Shown here one piece after another: positions 23,683 to 31,728 of a stretch of 64,000 nt of DNA. Both the position numbers and the translations under genes were made by a program. This DNA is from Sphingomonadales bacterium UBA2369 (GTDB lineage Bacteria > Pseudomonadota > Alphaproteobacteria > Sphingomonadales > Sphingomonadaceae), in contig DDTH01000013.1 in NCBI GenBank assembly GCA_002344055.1, forward strand, positions 104,886 to 168,885. Reading direction: 5' to 3'. Position 1 is the stretch's first letter. Each line of letters opens with the position of its first letter. The notes beneath the pieces were generated by a model, which ran no database searches, was not told the origin of the DNA, and saw only the letters and a program-made list of their open reading frames with translations.

Positions 23683-24678
23683 ATGATTGCCAGCGAGCAA
23701 TTGGCCTCTTGGCTCGGCGACCGCGACCGGCAGGTGCGCTCGCACGCCGGTGTCCAGACCTTCGTCGAAACCTGGAGCGGTTCGCCGCTGATGGGCGAAT
23801 TGCATCGCGACCTTGAGGCGATGGATGATCCGTCGCCGCAGCAGGTGCTCGCGGCCGCGCGGACTTTCCTGGATCGCGCTGGCGACCTCGATGCGCTCAT
23901 GCAGGCGCTGATCGCCCGGGCGAAGGCCGACCCGTTCTTCATTCCGCCCATGCATCCGCTGACCAGCGAGATTCACAACGGGCTTTTGCTCTTCCATCAC
24001 AAGCATCTGTCGATCGGCATGGGCGTCACCGGCGTCGACATGCTGGCGGCGAAGAAATCGAAGCGGCGCGGTCCGGCCTCGATCGGCTTTACCGGCGTGT
24101 GGAACCTGTTCCGCTACGTGAAAGCGGGCGGGGCGACCGTATCCTTCTGGGAGACCGACAAGATCGGCCCCGATTTTTCTGCCGAGACGGCCGGGGAGTT
24201 GCGCCTGACCGGACGGCGGAAGATCGCCGATGGCGAGGAGATCGTGATCGACGGCAGCTACCAGAGCTTCATCGTCGATCATGCGACGAGCGACATGCTG
24301 TATATGCAGGCGATGGTGCGCGCGGGCGCGGCGCCGCTGACGGCCGAATATGACAGCGACAGCCGCGCCTTCATCGGCGCGACCAGCACCGACGAGGCCA
24401 GTTCGCGGGTGCAGATGATGGCGACCTTGCTGCGCGAAATGGGGCGAGAGGATGCGGTCCCCGTGCTGCGGGAATCGATGAACAGCCCGCATTTCTACAC
24501 GCGCTGGCACATCATGCGCGAATTGCTGGCGCTGGATGCGGAGGCGGTGTTGCCGGACCTGAAGCGCATGGCGGCGAACGACCCGCATCCCGAAGTGCGC
24601 GCCGCCGCGACGCAGACGCTGTCCATGTTCTTCGACGAGGACGAGCAGGCGCAGGAGGCCGTCCCATGCCCCGCCTGA
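23683..24678 (+). CDS. Uncharacterised protein with beta-rich core and HEAT-like C-terminus
   Basis: A 331-residue protein, family not recognised. Residues 1-80 are alpha-helical. Residues 83-220 are beta-rich: DPFFIPPMHPLTSEIHNG, LLLFHHKHLSIGMG and a Tyr/Ser strand SYQSFIVDHATSD. Residues 240-325 look like HEAT repeats (RVQMMATLLREMGREDAVPV; EVRAAATQTLSMFFDED). The DPFF-x-P-x-H block is also present in the next gene, suggesting the two are diverged paralogues. Its His residues (H91, H98, H105, H106, H108) could bind metal. It lies downstream of the small peptide gene and overlaps the next gene by 13 nt. Confidence 0.6.
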   Translation: MIASEQLASWLGDRDRQVRSHAGVQTFVETWSGSPLMGELHRDLEAMDDPSPQQVLAAARTFLDRAGDLDALMQALIARAKADPFFIPPMHPLTSEIHNGLLLFHHKHLSIGMGVTGVDMLAAKKSKRRGPASIGFTGVWNLFRYVKAGGATVSFWETDKIGPDFSAETAGELRLTGRRKIADGEEIVIDGSYQSFIVDHATSDMLYMQAMVRAGAAPLTAEYDSDSRAFIGATSTDEASSRVQMMATLLREMGREDAVPVLRESMNSPHFYTRWHIMRELLALDAEAVLPDLKRMAANDPHPEVRAAATQTLSMFFDEDEQAQEAVPCPA

Positions 24679-25610
24679 TCGACGCGCCCACGCAGGAAAA
24701 GATCGAGCTGGCCGACCTGATCGACATGCTCGAGACGGAGGGCTTCGATCCGCGCGACGAGGATGATTTCGCGCGCTGGGGTCCGGCGCTCAAGCAGCTC
24801 GGCAACAATCGTGACTTTCTCGCCGACCTGATGATCGACGAATTGAAGCAGCGCTGCGACGGCCAGGTCGAGGGCAATCAGTATAGCGCCCAGGTCGTGA
24901 TGCTGCATGTCGGGCCGCGCTATTTCATGCGCGCGAACCTGTGGCCGGCGGAAGCCGATACGGTCGTGCGGCAGAGCGGGACCGACCCGTTCTTCTACCA
25001 CGTTCCGCACGACCACAATTTCTCGTTCCTGACGGTGGGCTATCTCGGCCCCGGCTATTGGAGCGACTATTACGAATATGATTATGGCGTGGTCACCGGC
25101 TTCCCCGGCGAGCAGGTCGACCTGAAATTCATCGAGAAGACGCGGCTCGAGCAGGGCAAGGTGATGCTCTACCGCGCCCACAAGGACATTCATCTGCAGC
25201 TGCCGGCGGACGCGCTTTCCGTGTCGCTCAACATCGTCGAGGCGAGCCACACGACCAGCTTCCGCGATCAATATCGTTTCGACCTGAAGACCAACAGCAT
25301 CGCCGGGATCATGACCCGCACCTCGCTGGAACCCTTGCTGATGGTCGCGGCCCATCATGGCGGCGGCAACGGCATCGATCTGCTGGACGATTTCGCCGCG
25401 CGCCACCCGAGCGACCGGGTGCGCTGGGCGGCGCTGCTGGCCCGTGCCGGGGCGACGGCGGATCTGGATGAGCGCCAGGCCCTGCTGGAGCGCGGCACGC
25501 GCGACCCCAACAGGCTGGTCGCGTCGATGGCGCGGGCGGCGGTGGACAAGCTCGCGGCCGGGCGGGAATGGATTGAAACGGCGCCGCTGGCGGATACGCA
25601 GACCGCCTGA
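24666..25610 (+). CDS. Uncharacterised cupin-like protein with HEAT-like C-terminus
   Basis: A 314-residue protein, family not recognised. The helical N-terminus (residues 1-65) leads to a beta-rich core (70-205) holding a cupin-like metal set: DPFFYHVPHDHNF with H112, H115 and H117, an acidic YYEYDYG block with E137, and a later His pair in YRAHKDIHLQL (H172, H176). This order (H-x2-H-x-H, E, H) fits a non-haem metal site. Residues 225-300 are HEAT-like helices (VRWAALLARAGATADLDERQ). With the preceding gene it shares the DPFF block and the three-part layout. It may be an oxygenase or other modifying enzyme acting on the peptide encoded at 23478; that link is inference from gene order. Confidence 0.6.
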   Translation: MPRLIDAPTQEKIELADLIDMLETEGFDPRDEDDFARWGPALKQLGNNRDFLADLMIDELKQRCDGQVEGNQYSAQVVMLHVGPRYFMRANLWPAEADTVVRQSGTDPFFYHVPHDHNFSFLTVGYLGPGYWSDYYEYDYGVVTGFPGEQVDLKFIEKTRLEQGKVMLYRAHKDIHLQLPADALSVSLNIVEASHTTSFRDQYRFDLKTNSIAGIMTRTSLEPLLMVAAHHGGGNGIDLLDDFAARHPSDRVRWAALLARAGATADLDERQALLERGTRDPNRLVASMARAAVDKLAAGREWIETAPLADTQTA

Positions 25611-25623
25611 TAGCGTGCGCGCG

Positions 25624-25992
25624 ATGATGCGCCGCCTGTTTCTTCTCGCTTTCTGGGCCGCGCTGCTGCTGGCATTGGTCATGGCGCTGCTGCCGACGCC
25701 GCCGAAGGTTCCCGGCGCGCCGTCGGACAAGTTTCAGCATATGCTGGCCTTCGCCGTGCTGACCGCGCTCGCGCTGGGCGCCTATGTTCGCGCTCACCCC
25801 GTCGACATCGCCGCCGGCCTCTTCGCCTTCGGAGCCTTCATCGAACTGGCGCAGATGCTGCCGATGATCGGCCGGGAGGGATCATGGCTCGATTTCGCGA
25901 CCGATTGCGGCGCGGTGCTGGCGGTGCTGATCGTCGGGGTGCCGCTGCGGCGCCTGATGCTCAGCCGCGGTGTGCGGCGACATAGTCGATAA
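25624..25992 (+). CDS. VanZ-like membrane protein
   Basis: A 122-residue protein with about four hydrophobic helices and the VanZ-type pattern DKFQHMLAFAVLTALA near residue 38 followed by FGAFIELAQMLPMIGREGSW near 77 and DFATDCGAVLAVL near 92. VanZ-family proteins are small membrane proteins named after the teicoplanin-resistance accessory gene; most have unknown roles. It starts 13 nt after the cupin-like gene (ATG 25624; an in-frame GTG at 25615 is possible). Its last 32 nt overlap the 3' end of the convergent HAD gene. Confidence 0.75.
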   Translation: MMRRLFLLAFWAALLLALVMALLPTPPKVPGAPSDKFQHMLAFAVLTALALGAYVRAHPVDIAAGLFAFGAFIELAQMLPMIGREGSWLDFATDCGAVLAVLIVGVPLRRLMLSRGVRRHSR

Positions 25993-26611
25993 TGTCTTCC
26001 GGCGTACGGAACAGCGCGTCGGGCTTCATCTCGACAAGCAAAGCCTCGCCGGCATAGCCCCACAGCACCGAACCGCAGCGCATCCCGACCTCGCGGGCGG
26101 AGTCCACGTCGCGCGTCTCATCGCCGATCGCCAGCGCCTCGCCCGGCGACATCTTCATTTTCTTCAGCACTCGACGGAACTTGGCCGCCTTGCCGAACAA
26201 TGACGAGCCGCAGACGAACAGGTCGATTCGGGCGGCATTCTCCGGACCCAGGATGATCTTCGCATTGCTCTTCGCATTGGACGTGACGAGCGCGATCTTC
26301 ACCCCGGTGTCGGCGAGCTGCTGCAGCAGGTCCGGCGTGCCGGGGAACAGCTCGAACTGCATCACATGCTCGTTGACGAGCTTGCGCACGTAGCGGGCGA
26401 TGCGTGGCAGCTTCCATTTCGGAATGCGCAGATGCTCGATCACCTCGCGCGAACTCTTGTGACGCAGCATCTCCACCTCGCCGGGATCGACGGAGCGGAA
26501 CTTGAAGCGCTCGGAAAGGTGGTCGACGACGGACAGGAACCAGTCGCCGCTGTCGGACAGCGTTCCGTCGAAATCGAAAATGACGAGCCGAATTGGCTGG
26601 GTCTCAGCCAT
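25961..26611 (-). CDS. HAD-superfamily hydrolase, phosphoglycolate-phosphatase-like
   Basis: A 216-residue HAD hydrolase. Motif I is VIFDFDGTLSDSG near residue 10, motif II LVTSNAKSN near 108, the motif III lysine lies in KAAKFRRVLKKMK near 142, and motif IV is IGDETRDVDSA near 160. A helical cap lies between motifs I and II, the pattern of Gph/PGPase-like enzymes. The substrate is probably a small phosphoester. I use the ATG at 26611 because AGGCGG precedes it; an ATG five codons earlier exists. It is convergent with the VanZ-like gene, with a 32-nt tail-to-tail overlap. Confidence 0.82.
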   Translation of the reverse strand: MAETQPIRLVIFDFDGTLSDSGDWFLSVVDHLSERFKFRSVDPGEVEMLRHKSSREVIEHLRIPKWKLPRIARYVRKLVNEHVMQFELFPGTPDLLQQLADTGVKIALVTSNAKSNAKIILGPENAARIDLFVCGSSLFGKAAKFRRVLKKMKMSPGEALAIGDETRDVDSAREVGMRCGSVLWGYAGEALLVEMKPDALFRTPEDIIDYVAAHRG

Positions 26612-26824
26612 CGGTCCGCCTGTCACCGGTAAACAAGCAGTCCATCCATTGCTGTATAACGTTGGCTAGCATCTATGGGCGATCCGGGCGCGATGCGCCA
26701 GCGCTGACAATTCCGACGAACGACGTATCGCCTCGACCAACGGAGGAGGCCGCATATTCCGCACTTTGGCGGGACATGCTATTATCCCTGGCGGTGGGCT
26801 CCTGACTGAAGAGGAGATTCGATC

Positions 26825-27379
26825 ATGTCACTACGTGGTCTTTGTCTCGCTGGCGCGCTTGTCGCACTCCCCCTTCCCGCTGCGGCAGGCGTTGTCGTGC
26901 TTGGCTCCGGCAATGCCCGGATGTGCTATCTCGCTGCCGAAGAACCCGGCACCGCATCGTCCGCGGAGATGCAGCGCTGCGACGACGCGATCATCGAGGA
27001 ACGGTCGGACAACGTCCGTCTGGCCTCGACGCACGTCAATCGTGGCATCTTGCGTCTGCGCCGCGGCGACACGGCGGGCGCGATGCGCGATTTCAACGAT
27101 GCGACGCGGCTGAATCCGGCCGAGCCGGAAGCCTATCTGAATCGCGGCAACGTGATGCTGCGCGACGATCAGATTGCCGGCGCGATCGCGCAGTTCGATT
27201 CGGCCATCGAAAGGCAGACGCGCCGCCCCGCGCTCGCCCATTACGGCCGTGCGATCGCTTATGAGGAATCGGGCAATCTGCGCGCGGCCTACAATGATTA
27301 TCGCCGCGCCAGCCAGCTCGCGCCGTCCTGGGACGAGCCGCGGGTCGAGCTGACCCGCTTCCGGGTGGTCAGGAACTGA
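26825..27379 (+). CDS. Secreted TPR protein
   Basis: A 184-residue protein with signal peptide (residues 1-21). Two to three TPR units follow: VNRGILRLRRGDTAGAMRDF, AYLNRGNVMLRDDQIAGAIA and YGRAIAYEESGNLRAAYNDY. Two Cys residues in the segment between the signal peptide and the repeats may form a disulfide. Its role is likely protein binding in the periplasm. GAAGAGGAG precedes the ATG. The upstream 213 bp (26612-26824) hold the divergent promoters; I see no recognisable site in it. Downstream lies a terminal-inverted-repeat element. Confidence 0.7.
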   Translation: MSLRGLCLAGALVALPLPAAAGVVVLGSGNARMCYLAAEEPGTASSAEMQRCDDAIIEERSDNVRLASTHVNRGILRLRRGDTAGAMRDFNDATRLNPAEPEAYLNRGNVMLRDDQIAGAIAQFDSAIERQTRRPALAHYGRAIAYEESGNLRAAYNDYRRASQLAPSWDEPRVELTRFRVVRN

Positions 27380-27453
27380 ACCGCTCGCGAGTCTCCGCGC
27401 AGTTCAGGAGCCTGGAACGAAAATAGGGCCTGCCGCTTTCGGGCGGGGTGGGA

Positions 27454-27720
27454 AGGGCCTGCATCCCAGTCCCGCAACGGTCGTGACGGAGCGGATTTTG
27501 CCGTCTGGCAAGGCGCAAGGAGGGAGCGATGCTGACGCATCGTGACCGACGCGCAACGCAGCCAGATGGCAAAAGCCGCCCGCCGCTTCGCGGTCGTCCG
27601 GACAAGAGTGCTGGCTACGTTGTTTGCTTGCGCGTAGCCCCGCTACGCGCTGCGCCGCGCGCCTCGCCAGCACTCTTGTCCGGACGATCCCGACCATTGC
27701 GGGACTGGGATGCAGGCCCT
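27454..27720. repeat. 267-bp element with 24-bp perfect terminal inverted repeats (MITE-like)
   Basis: The left end 27454-27477 starts AGGGCCTGCATCCCAGTCCC and the right end 27697-27720 is its exact inverse complement. Inner inverted pairs also occur (GTCCGGACAAGAGTGCTGGC near 27596 against GCCAGCACTCTTGTCCGGAC near 27666). No transposase is encoded, and no convincing target-site duplication is seen. It fills most of the 381-bp gap between the TPR gene and sodB, ending 41 bp before the sodB start, and may carry or displace the sodB promoter. Confidence 0.85.
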
Positions 27721-27760
27721 AGGCGGTTCGCCTGCAACGCCCCGTTCGAAGGAGGAAATC

Positions 27761-28387
27761 ATGGCCTACACGCTTCCCGATCTGCCCTACGCCAAGGACG
27801 CGCTCGGCGAATATATGTCGGCCGAGACGCTGACCTATCATCATGACAAGCATCACAATGCCTATGTCGTGAAGACCAATGAGCTGGTCGAGCAGAAGGG
27901 CCTGGGCGGCCGCTCGCTGAGCGACCTCATCCGCCATGCCAACAGCAAGGGCGACAAGGGCCTCTACAACCAGTCCGCGCAGATCTGGAACCACAGCTTC
28001 TTCTGGCTCTGCCTCGCGCCGCCGGAAGGGCAGAAGCCGACCGGCCGCCTGGCCGAGATGATCGACGCCGATTTCGGTTCGACCGATAATCTGCTGGCCG
28101 AGCTGAAGAAGGAAGCGGTCGGCCATTTCGCCAGCGGCTGGGCCTGGCTGGTGCTTGACGGCGACAAATTGAAGGTCACCTCGCTGCACGACGCCGACAC
28201 GCCCGTGGCCTATGACGAGATGAAGCCTTTGCTCACCCTCGATGTGTGGGAGCATGCCTATTACATCGACTATCGCAACGCCCGCCCGGACTTCGCCGAA
28301 AAGGTGCTTGGCAATATCGTGAACTGGGATTTCGTCGCGCAGAATCTCGACGGCAATGGCGTGAGCCGGGCCGATCAGGACGGGTAA
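27761..28387 (+). CDS. sodB: Superoxide dismutase, Fe type
   Basis: A 208-residue Fe/Mn superoxide dismutase. The metal ligands are visible: H in YHHDKHHNAYV near residue 28, H in IWNHSFFW near 76, and D and H in LDVWEHAYYIDYRN near 164-168. A Gln preceding the second ligand (SAQIWNH) and a Gly/Ser-Trp pattern (FASGWAWL) favour iron over manganese. It converts superoxide to peroxide and oxygen in the cytoplasm. A strong GGAGG precedes the ATG. The gene lies 41 bp after the terminal-inverted-repeat element and ends before a perfect hairpin. Confidence 0.95.
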   Translation: MAYTLPDLPYAKDALGEYMSAETLTYHHDKHHNAYVVKTNELVEQKGLGGRSLSDLIRHANSKGDKGLYNQSAQIWNHSFFWLCLAPPEGQKPTGRLAEMIDADFGSTDNLLAELKKEAVGHFASGWAWLVLDGDKLKVTSLHDADTPVAYDEMKPLLTLDVWEHAYYIDYRNARPDFAEKVLGNIVNWDFVAQNLDGNGVSRADQDG

Positions 28388-28399
28388 GCGGTCTTACAA

Positions 28400-28423
28400 C
28401 CCTCTCCCCTGAAGGGGAGAGGG
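28400..28423. terminator. Bidirectional hairpin between sodB and the ABC permease
   Basis: CCCTCTCCCCT (28400-28410) is perfectly inverted at 28413-28423 (AGGGGAGAGGG). It sits between the convergent ends of sodB (28387) and the permease gene (28435). There is no long T-run on either side, so it is a likely but not classical terminator. Confidence 0.55.
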
Positions 28424-28434
28424 AAAGAAAAGGG

Positions 28435-29202
28435 TCAGGCCTTCAACCGGTACCCCGTCCGGAAGATCAGACCGACCAGCGCGATACACACGACCAGCAG
28501 TCCGCCGGTGATCGCAAGGCTGATGCCGAACGACACGTCGGAGGTGCCGAAGAAGGTCCAGCGGAAGCCGTTGATCAGGTAGACGAAGGGATTGAAGAAG
28601 GTGATCGTCCGCCACGGCTCGTCCAGCGCCGCCACGGAGTAGAAAGCGCCGCCGAGGAAGGTGAGGGGAGTCACCACCAGCATCGGGATGATCTGCAGCT
28701 GTTCGAAGCCCTTGGCCCAGACGCCGATGATGAAGCCGAACAGGCAGAAGGTGATGGCGATCAGCGCGAGGAAGAGCAGCATCAGCAAGGGGTGCGCGAT
28801 CTGTACCTCCACGAAAATGTGCGCGGTGGCGAGGATCACGAGCGCCACGGTCATCGCCTTGGTCGCGGCGGCGCCGACATAGCCGATCACCGTCTCCGTC
28901 GGTGAGAGCGGCGCGGAGAGGATCTCGTAGATGGTGCCGGTGAAGCGCGGCATGTGGATGCCGAAGCTGGCGTTGAAGATGCTCTCCATCAGCAGGGAAA
29001 GCATCATCAAACCGGGCACGATGAAGGCGCCGTAGCTGGCCGCGCCCTGGATATCGCCGCTGAAATTCCGCCCGATCGCCGAACCGAAGACGATGAAATA
29101 GAGCGAGGTGGTGATCACCGGCACGACCAGCCCGGTCCACAAAGTCCGCGCGAAGCGGTGCATCTCGAACCGGTAGATCGAGCCGATACCGCGCCAGTTC
29201 AT
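28435..29202 (-). CDS. ABC-2 type transporter permease
   Basis: A 255-residue membrane protein with about six hydrophobic helices and the ABC-2 family pattern: SIYRFEMHRFARTLWTGLVV at the N-terminus, LMESIFNASFGIHMPR near 70, APLSPTETVIGYVGAA near 95 and FNPFVYLINGFRW near 200. It pairs with the ATPase gene immediately upstream (4-nt overlap). Such exporters handle lipids, polysaccharides or drugs; the substrate is not readable. It is the last gene of the dapF-mtaB-ftsY-yciB chain. Confidence 0.85.
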   Translation of the reverse strand: MNWRGIGSIYRFEMHRFARTLWTGLVVPVITTSLYFIVFGSAIGRNFSGDIQGAASYGAFIVPGLMMLSLLMESIFNASFGIHMPRFTGTIYEILSAPLSPTETVIGYVGAAATKAMTVALVILATAHIFVEVQIAHPLLMLLFLALIAITFCLFGFIIGVWAKGFEQLQIIPMLVVTPLTFLGGAFYSVAALDEPWRTITFFNPFVYLINGFRWTFFGTSDVSFGISLAITGGLLVVCIALVGLIFRTGYRLKA

Positions 29203-30134
29203 GCCGCCCTCCGCTCGTGGACCAGCTGGACGAAGATGTCCTCCAGCGAGCTTTGCTTGGTCGACAGATCCTTGAAGGCGATGCCGAGGTCGCTGATCTT
29301 GCGCATCAGCGACGGCACGCCGGTCCGCTCCGCGGTGGCGTCGAAGACGTAATGCAGTTCGTGGCCGTCATCCTCGAGCGTGACTTTCCACTCGGCCAGC
29401 TCCGGCGGCACTGCGCTCAGCGGCTCGGCCAGCACCAGGGTCAGCTCCTTCTTGCCGAGCTTGCGCATCAGCGCCTTCTTTTCCTCGACCAGGATCAGGT
29501 CGCCGCCGGTGATCACGCCGACCCGGTCGGCCATTTCCTCGGCTTCCTCGATATAATGGGTGGTCAGGATGATGGTGACGCCGCTCTCACGAAGGCGGCG
29601 GACCATGTCCCACATGTCGCGGCGCAGCTCGACATCGACGCCCGCCGTCGGCTCGTCGAGGAACAGGATTTCCGGATCGTGGCTCAGCGCCTTGGCGATC
29701 ATCACGCGGCGCTTCATGCCGCCGGAAAGCTCTTTCAATTTCTCGTTGCGCTTGTCCCAGAGCGACAGGTCGCGGAGCAATTGTTCGATCCGCGCCGGGT
29801 CCTTGGGTTTGCCGAACAAAGTGCGGCTGAAGTTCACCGTGTCGATCACCCGCTCGAAAATGTCGATGCTCATCTCCTGCGGGACGAGGCCGATCTCGCG
29901 GCGGGCGGCGCGGTAATCGCGGATGATGTCGTGGCCCATCGCCGAGGCGCTGCCGCCGCTGGGCGTGACGAGGCCGCAGAGCATGGAGATGAGCGTCGTC
30001 TTCCCCGCGCCGTTGGGGCCGAGCAGAGCGAAAATCTCGCCGCGCGCGATCTCCAGATCGGTCGGCTTCAGCGCGACCGTGCCGGACGCATAGGTCTTGC
30101 TGAGGCCGCTTATGGAAAGGACCGGTTCGCTCAT
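29199..30134 (-). CDS. ABC transporter ATP-binding protein
   Basis: A 311-residue ATPase: Walker A GPNGAGKTTLISM near residue 40, Q-loop GLVPQEMS near 84, signature LSGGMKRRVMIA near 136, Walker B ILFLDEPTAGVD near 157, H-loop LTTHYIEEA near 190. The C-terminal 80 residues are the extension typical of ABC-2 exporter ATPases. It forms the exporter with the permease at 28435-29202. It overlaps yciB by 4 nt upstream and the permease by 4 nt downstream. Confidence 0.9.
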   Translation of the reverse strand: MSEPVLSISGLSKTYASGTVALKPTDLEIARGEIFALLGPNGAGKTTLISMLCGLVTPSGGSASAMGHDIIRDYRAARREIGLVPQEMSIDIFERVIDTVNFSRTLFGKPKDPARIEQLLRDLSLWDKRNEKLKELSGGMKRRVMIAKALSHDPEILFLDEPTAGVDVELRRDMWDMVRRLRESGVTIILTTHYIEEAEEMADRVGVITGGDLILVEEKKALMRKLGKKELTLVLAEPLSAVPPELAEWKVTLEDDGHELHYVFDATAERTGVPSLMRKISDLGIAFKDLSTKQSSLEDIFVQLVHERRAA

Positions 30135-30796
30135 TGCGTCGGCGGTGCGGGCGGGTCCTTCTCCGCCTCTTCCATCTGCAGCCCATGCTTCATCAGCATC
30201 GGCACGTTGGCGATGGCGAAGACGAAGGTGGCCGGCAGGAAGAACCACAGTTTGAACAGCACCCAGAAATCGGTGCTCTGCGTGCGCCAGACCGCTTCGT
30301 TGATAACGGCCATGACGATGAAATAGAGGACCCAGTTGCGCGTGAGCAGCATCCAGCCGCGTTCGGACAGGCCGGGATAGACGGTTTCCAGCACCAGTTT
30401 CAGCAGATTGCGGCCGGTGGCGAGGCCGAAGCCCAGCAGACCCGCGACCAGCAGGTAATAGATGGTCGGCTTCATCTTGATGAAGGTTTCGTCGTGCAGC
30501 CAGATCGTGATCCCGCCGAGGATGACCACCATCGCGCCCGAGAAGAGCAGCAAGGGCGAGATATGCTTGTAGCGGACCTGGCTGAAGATCATCGCCGCGA
30601 TCATCGCGATCATGAAGGCGCCGGTAGCGTAGAAGATCTTGAACACGTCCGGCACCGGGGCGAATGCATTGGTGACGAAGAAGACCACGAGCGGCCCGAG
30701 GTCGATGGCGAGGCGGGCGAGGGCGCCCGGGCCGGCCGGCTTGGCGGGGGTGGGGCTCGGCGGATTGGAGGCTGGTTCGGTCATGGGCTCGCTCAT
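30131..30796 (-). CDS. yciB: Inner-membrane septation protein A family (YciB)
   Basis: A 221-residue protein with about six membrane helices and the family sequence LGPLVVFFVTNAFA near residue 35, FSQVRYKHISPLLLFSGAMV near 71 and LLTRNWVLYFIVMAVINEAV near 150. The N-terminal 28 residues are a Pro/Ala-rich extension not seen in E. coli YciB (179 residues). YciB/IspA proteins affect septation and envelope integrity. The start at 30796 overlaps the ftsY stop by 4 nt; an ATG four codons in is an alternative. Confidence 0.88.
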   Translation of the reverse strand: MSEPMTEPASNPPSPTPAKPAGPGALARLAIDLGPLVVFFVTNAFAPVPDVFKIFYATGAFMIAMIAAMIFSQVRYKHISPLLLFSGAMVVILGGITIWLHDETFIKMKPTIYYLLVAGLLGFGLATGRNLLKLVLETVYPGLSERGWMLLTRNWVLYFIVMAVINEAVWRTQSTDFWVLFKLWFFLPATFVFAIANVPMLMKHGLQMEEAEKDPPAPPTQ

Positions 30797-31728
30797 GCCG
30801 CGCCTCCGCTCGTCCCGGCAATTGCGGCGGCGACTTCCGCAGCATCGAACGGGCGCAGATCGTCCATCCCTTCTCCGACGCCGATCGCGTGGATGGGCAG
30901 GCCGTAGCGGTCCGCCGCTGCCACCATGACGCCACCGCGCGCGGTGCCGTCCAGTTTCGTCATCACCAAACCCGTCACCCCAGCCACCTCTTTGAACACG
31001 TCGATCTGTGCGAGCGCGTTCTGCCCCGTCGTCGCGTCCAAGACCAGCACAACATCGTGCGGCGCGGCGGGGTTCAGCCGGCCGAGCACTTTCCGGATCT
31101 TGGCCAGCTCGTCCATCAGATGCTTCTTGTTGTGCAGCCGCCCGGCCGTATCGACGATCAGCACGTCGATCCCTTCCTGCGTGGCCTTCTTCACCCCGTC
31201 GAACACGATCGCGCTGCTGTCGCCGCCTTCGGGGCCGGTTATGATCGGCACGCCGATCCGCTCGGCCCAGATCTTCAATTGCTCGATCGCGGCGGCGCGG
31301 AAGGTGTCGCCGGCGGCGAGCAGCACGGAATAATCCTCTTCCAGGAAGCGCTTTGCCAGCTTGGCGATGGTGGTCGTCTTGCCGGAGCCGTTGACGCCGA
31401 CGACCAGGATCACCTGCGGGCGGGGAAAGGCGTCGATTTCCAGTGGTTCGGCCACCGGCGCCAGGATCGCGGCCAGTTCCTGCGCGATCACGCGACGGAC
31501 CTGTTCCTCGGTCACGCCGCGCTCGAACATTTCGCCGGCAAGCCGGTCGCGGATCTTGGCGGCCGTGGTGGGGCCGAGATCAGACGCGATCAGCCCTTCC
31601 TCCAGCGCGTCGAGCGACGCATCGTCGAGCGCCGCCTTGCCCCAGATGCCGGTAATATTGTCGCCGACCCGGTCCGACGTGCGGCGAAAGCCGGAGCGGA
31701 GGCGGTCGAGCCAGGAAGACTCGCTCAT
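30793..31728 (-). CDS. ftsY: Signal recognition particle receptor FtsY
   Basis: A 311-residue SRP-family GTPase. The NG domain carries G1 GVNGSGKTTTIAKLA near residue 110, the insertion-box DTFRAAAIEQL near 140, G3 VDTAGRLH near 190 and G4 TKLDGTARGG near 255. The acidic A domain of E. coli FtsY is almost absent, as is usual in Alphaproteobacteria. It receives ribosome-SRP complexes at the membrane; its partner Ffh is encoded at 36493-37962. It overlaps mtaB by 4 nt upstream and yciB by 4 nt downstream. Confidence 0.95.
   Translation of the reverse strand: MSESSWLDRLRSGFRRTSDRVGDNITGIWGKAALDDASLDALEEGLIASDLGPTTAAKIRDRLAGEMFERGVTEEQVRRVIAQELAAILAPVAEPLEIDAFPRPQVILVVGVNGSGKTTTIAKLAKRFLEEDYSVLLAAGDTFRAAAIEQLKIWAERIGVPIITGPEGGDSSAIVFDGVKKATQEGIDVLIVDTAGRLHNKKHLMDELAKIRKVLGRLNPAAPHDVVLVLDATTGQNALAQIDVFKEVAGVTGLVMTKLDGTARGGVMVAAADRYGLPIHAIGVGEGMDDLRPFDAAEVAAAIAGTSGGAA

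Noticed and set aside
27404..27697. Short minus-strand frames within the 267-bp element
   Set aside because: They fall inside the inverted-repeat element and encode repetitive, low-complexity sequence.
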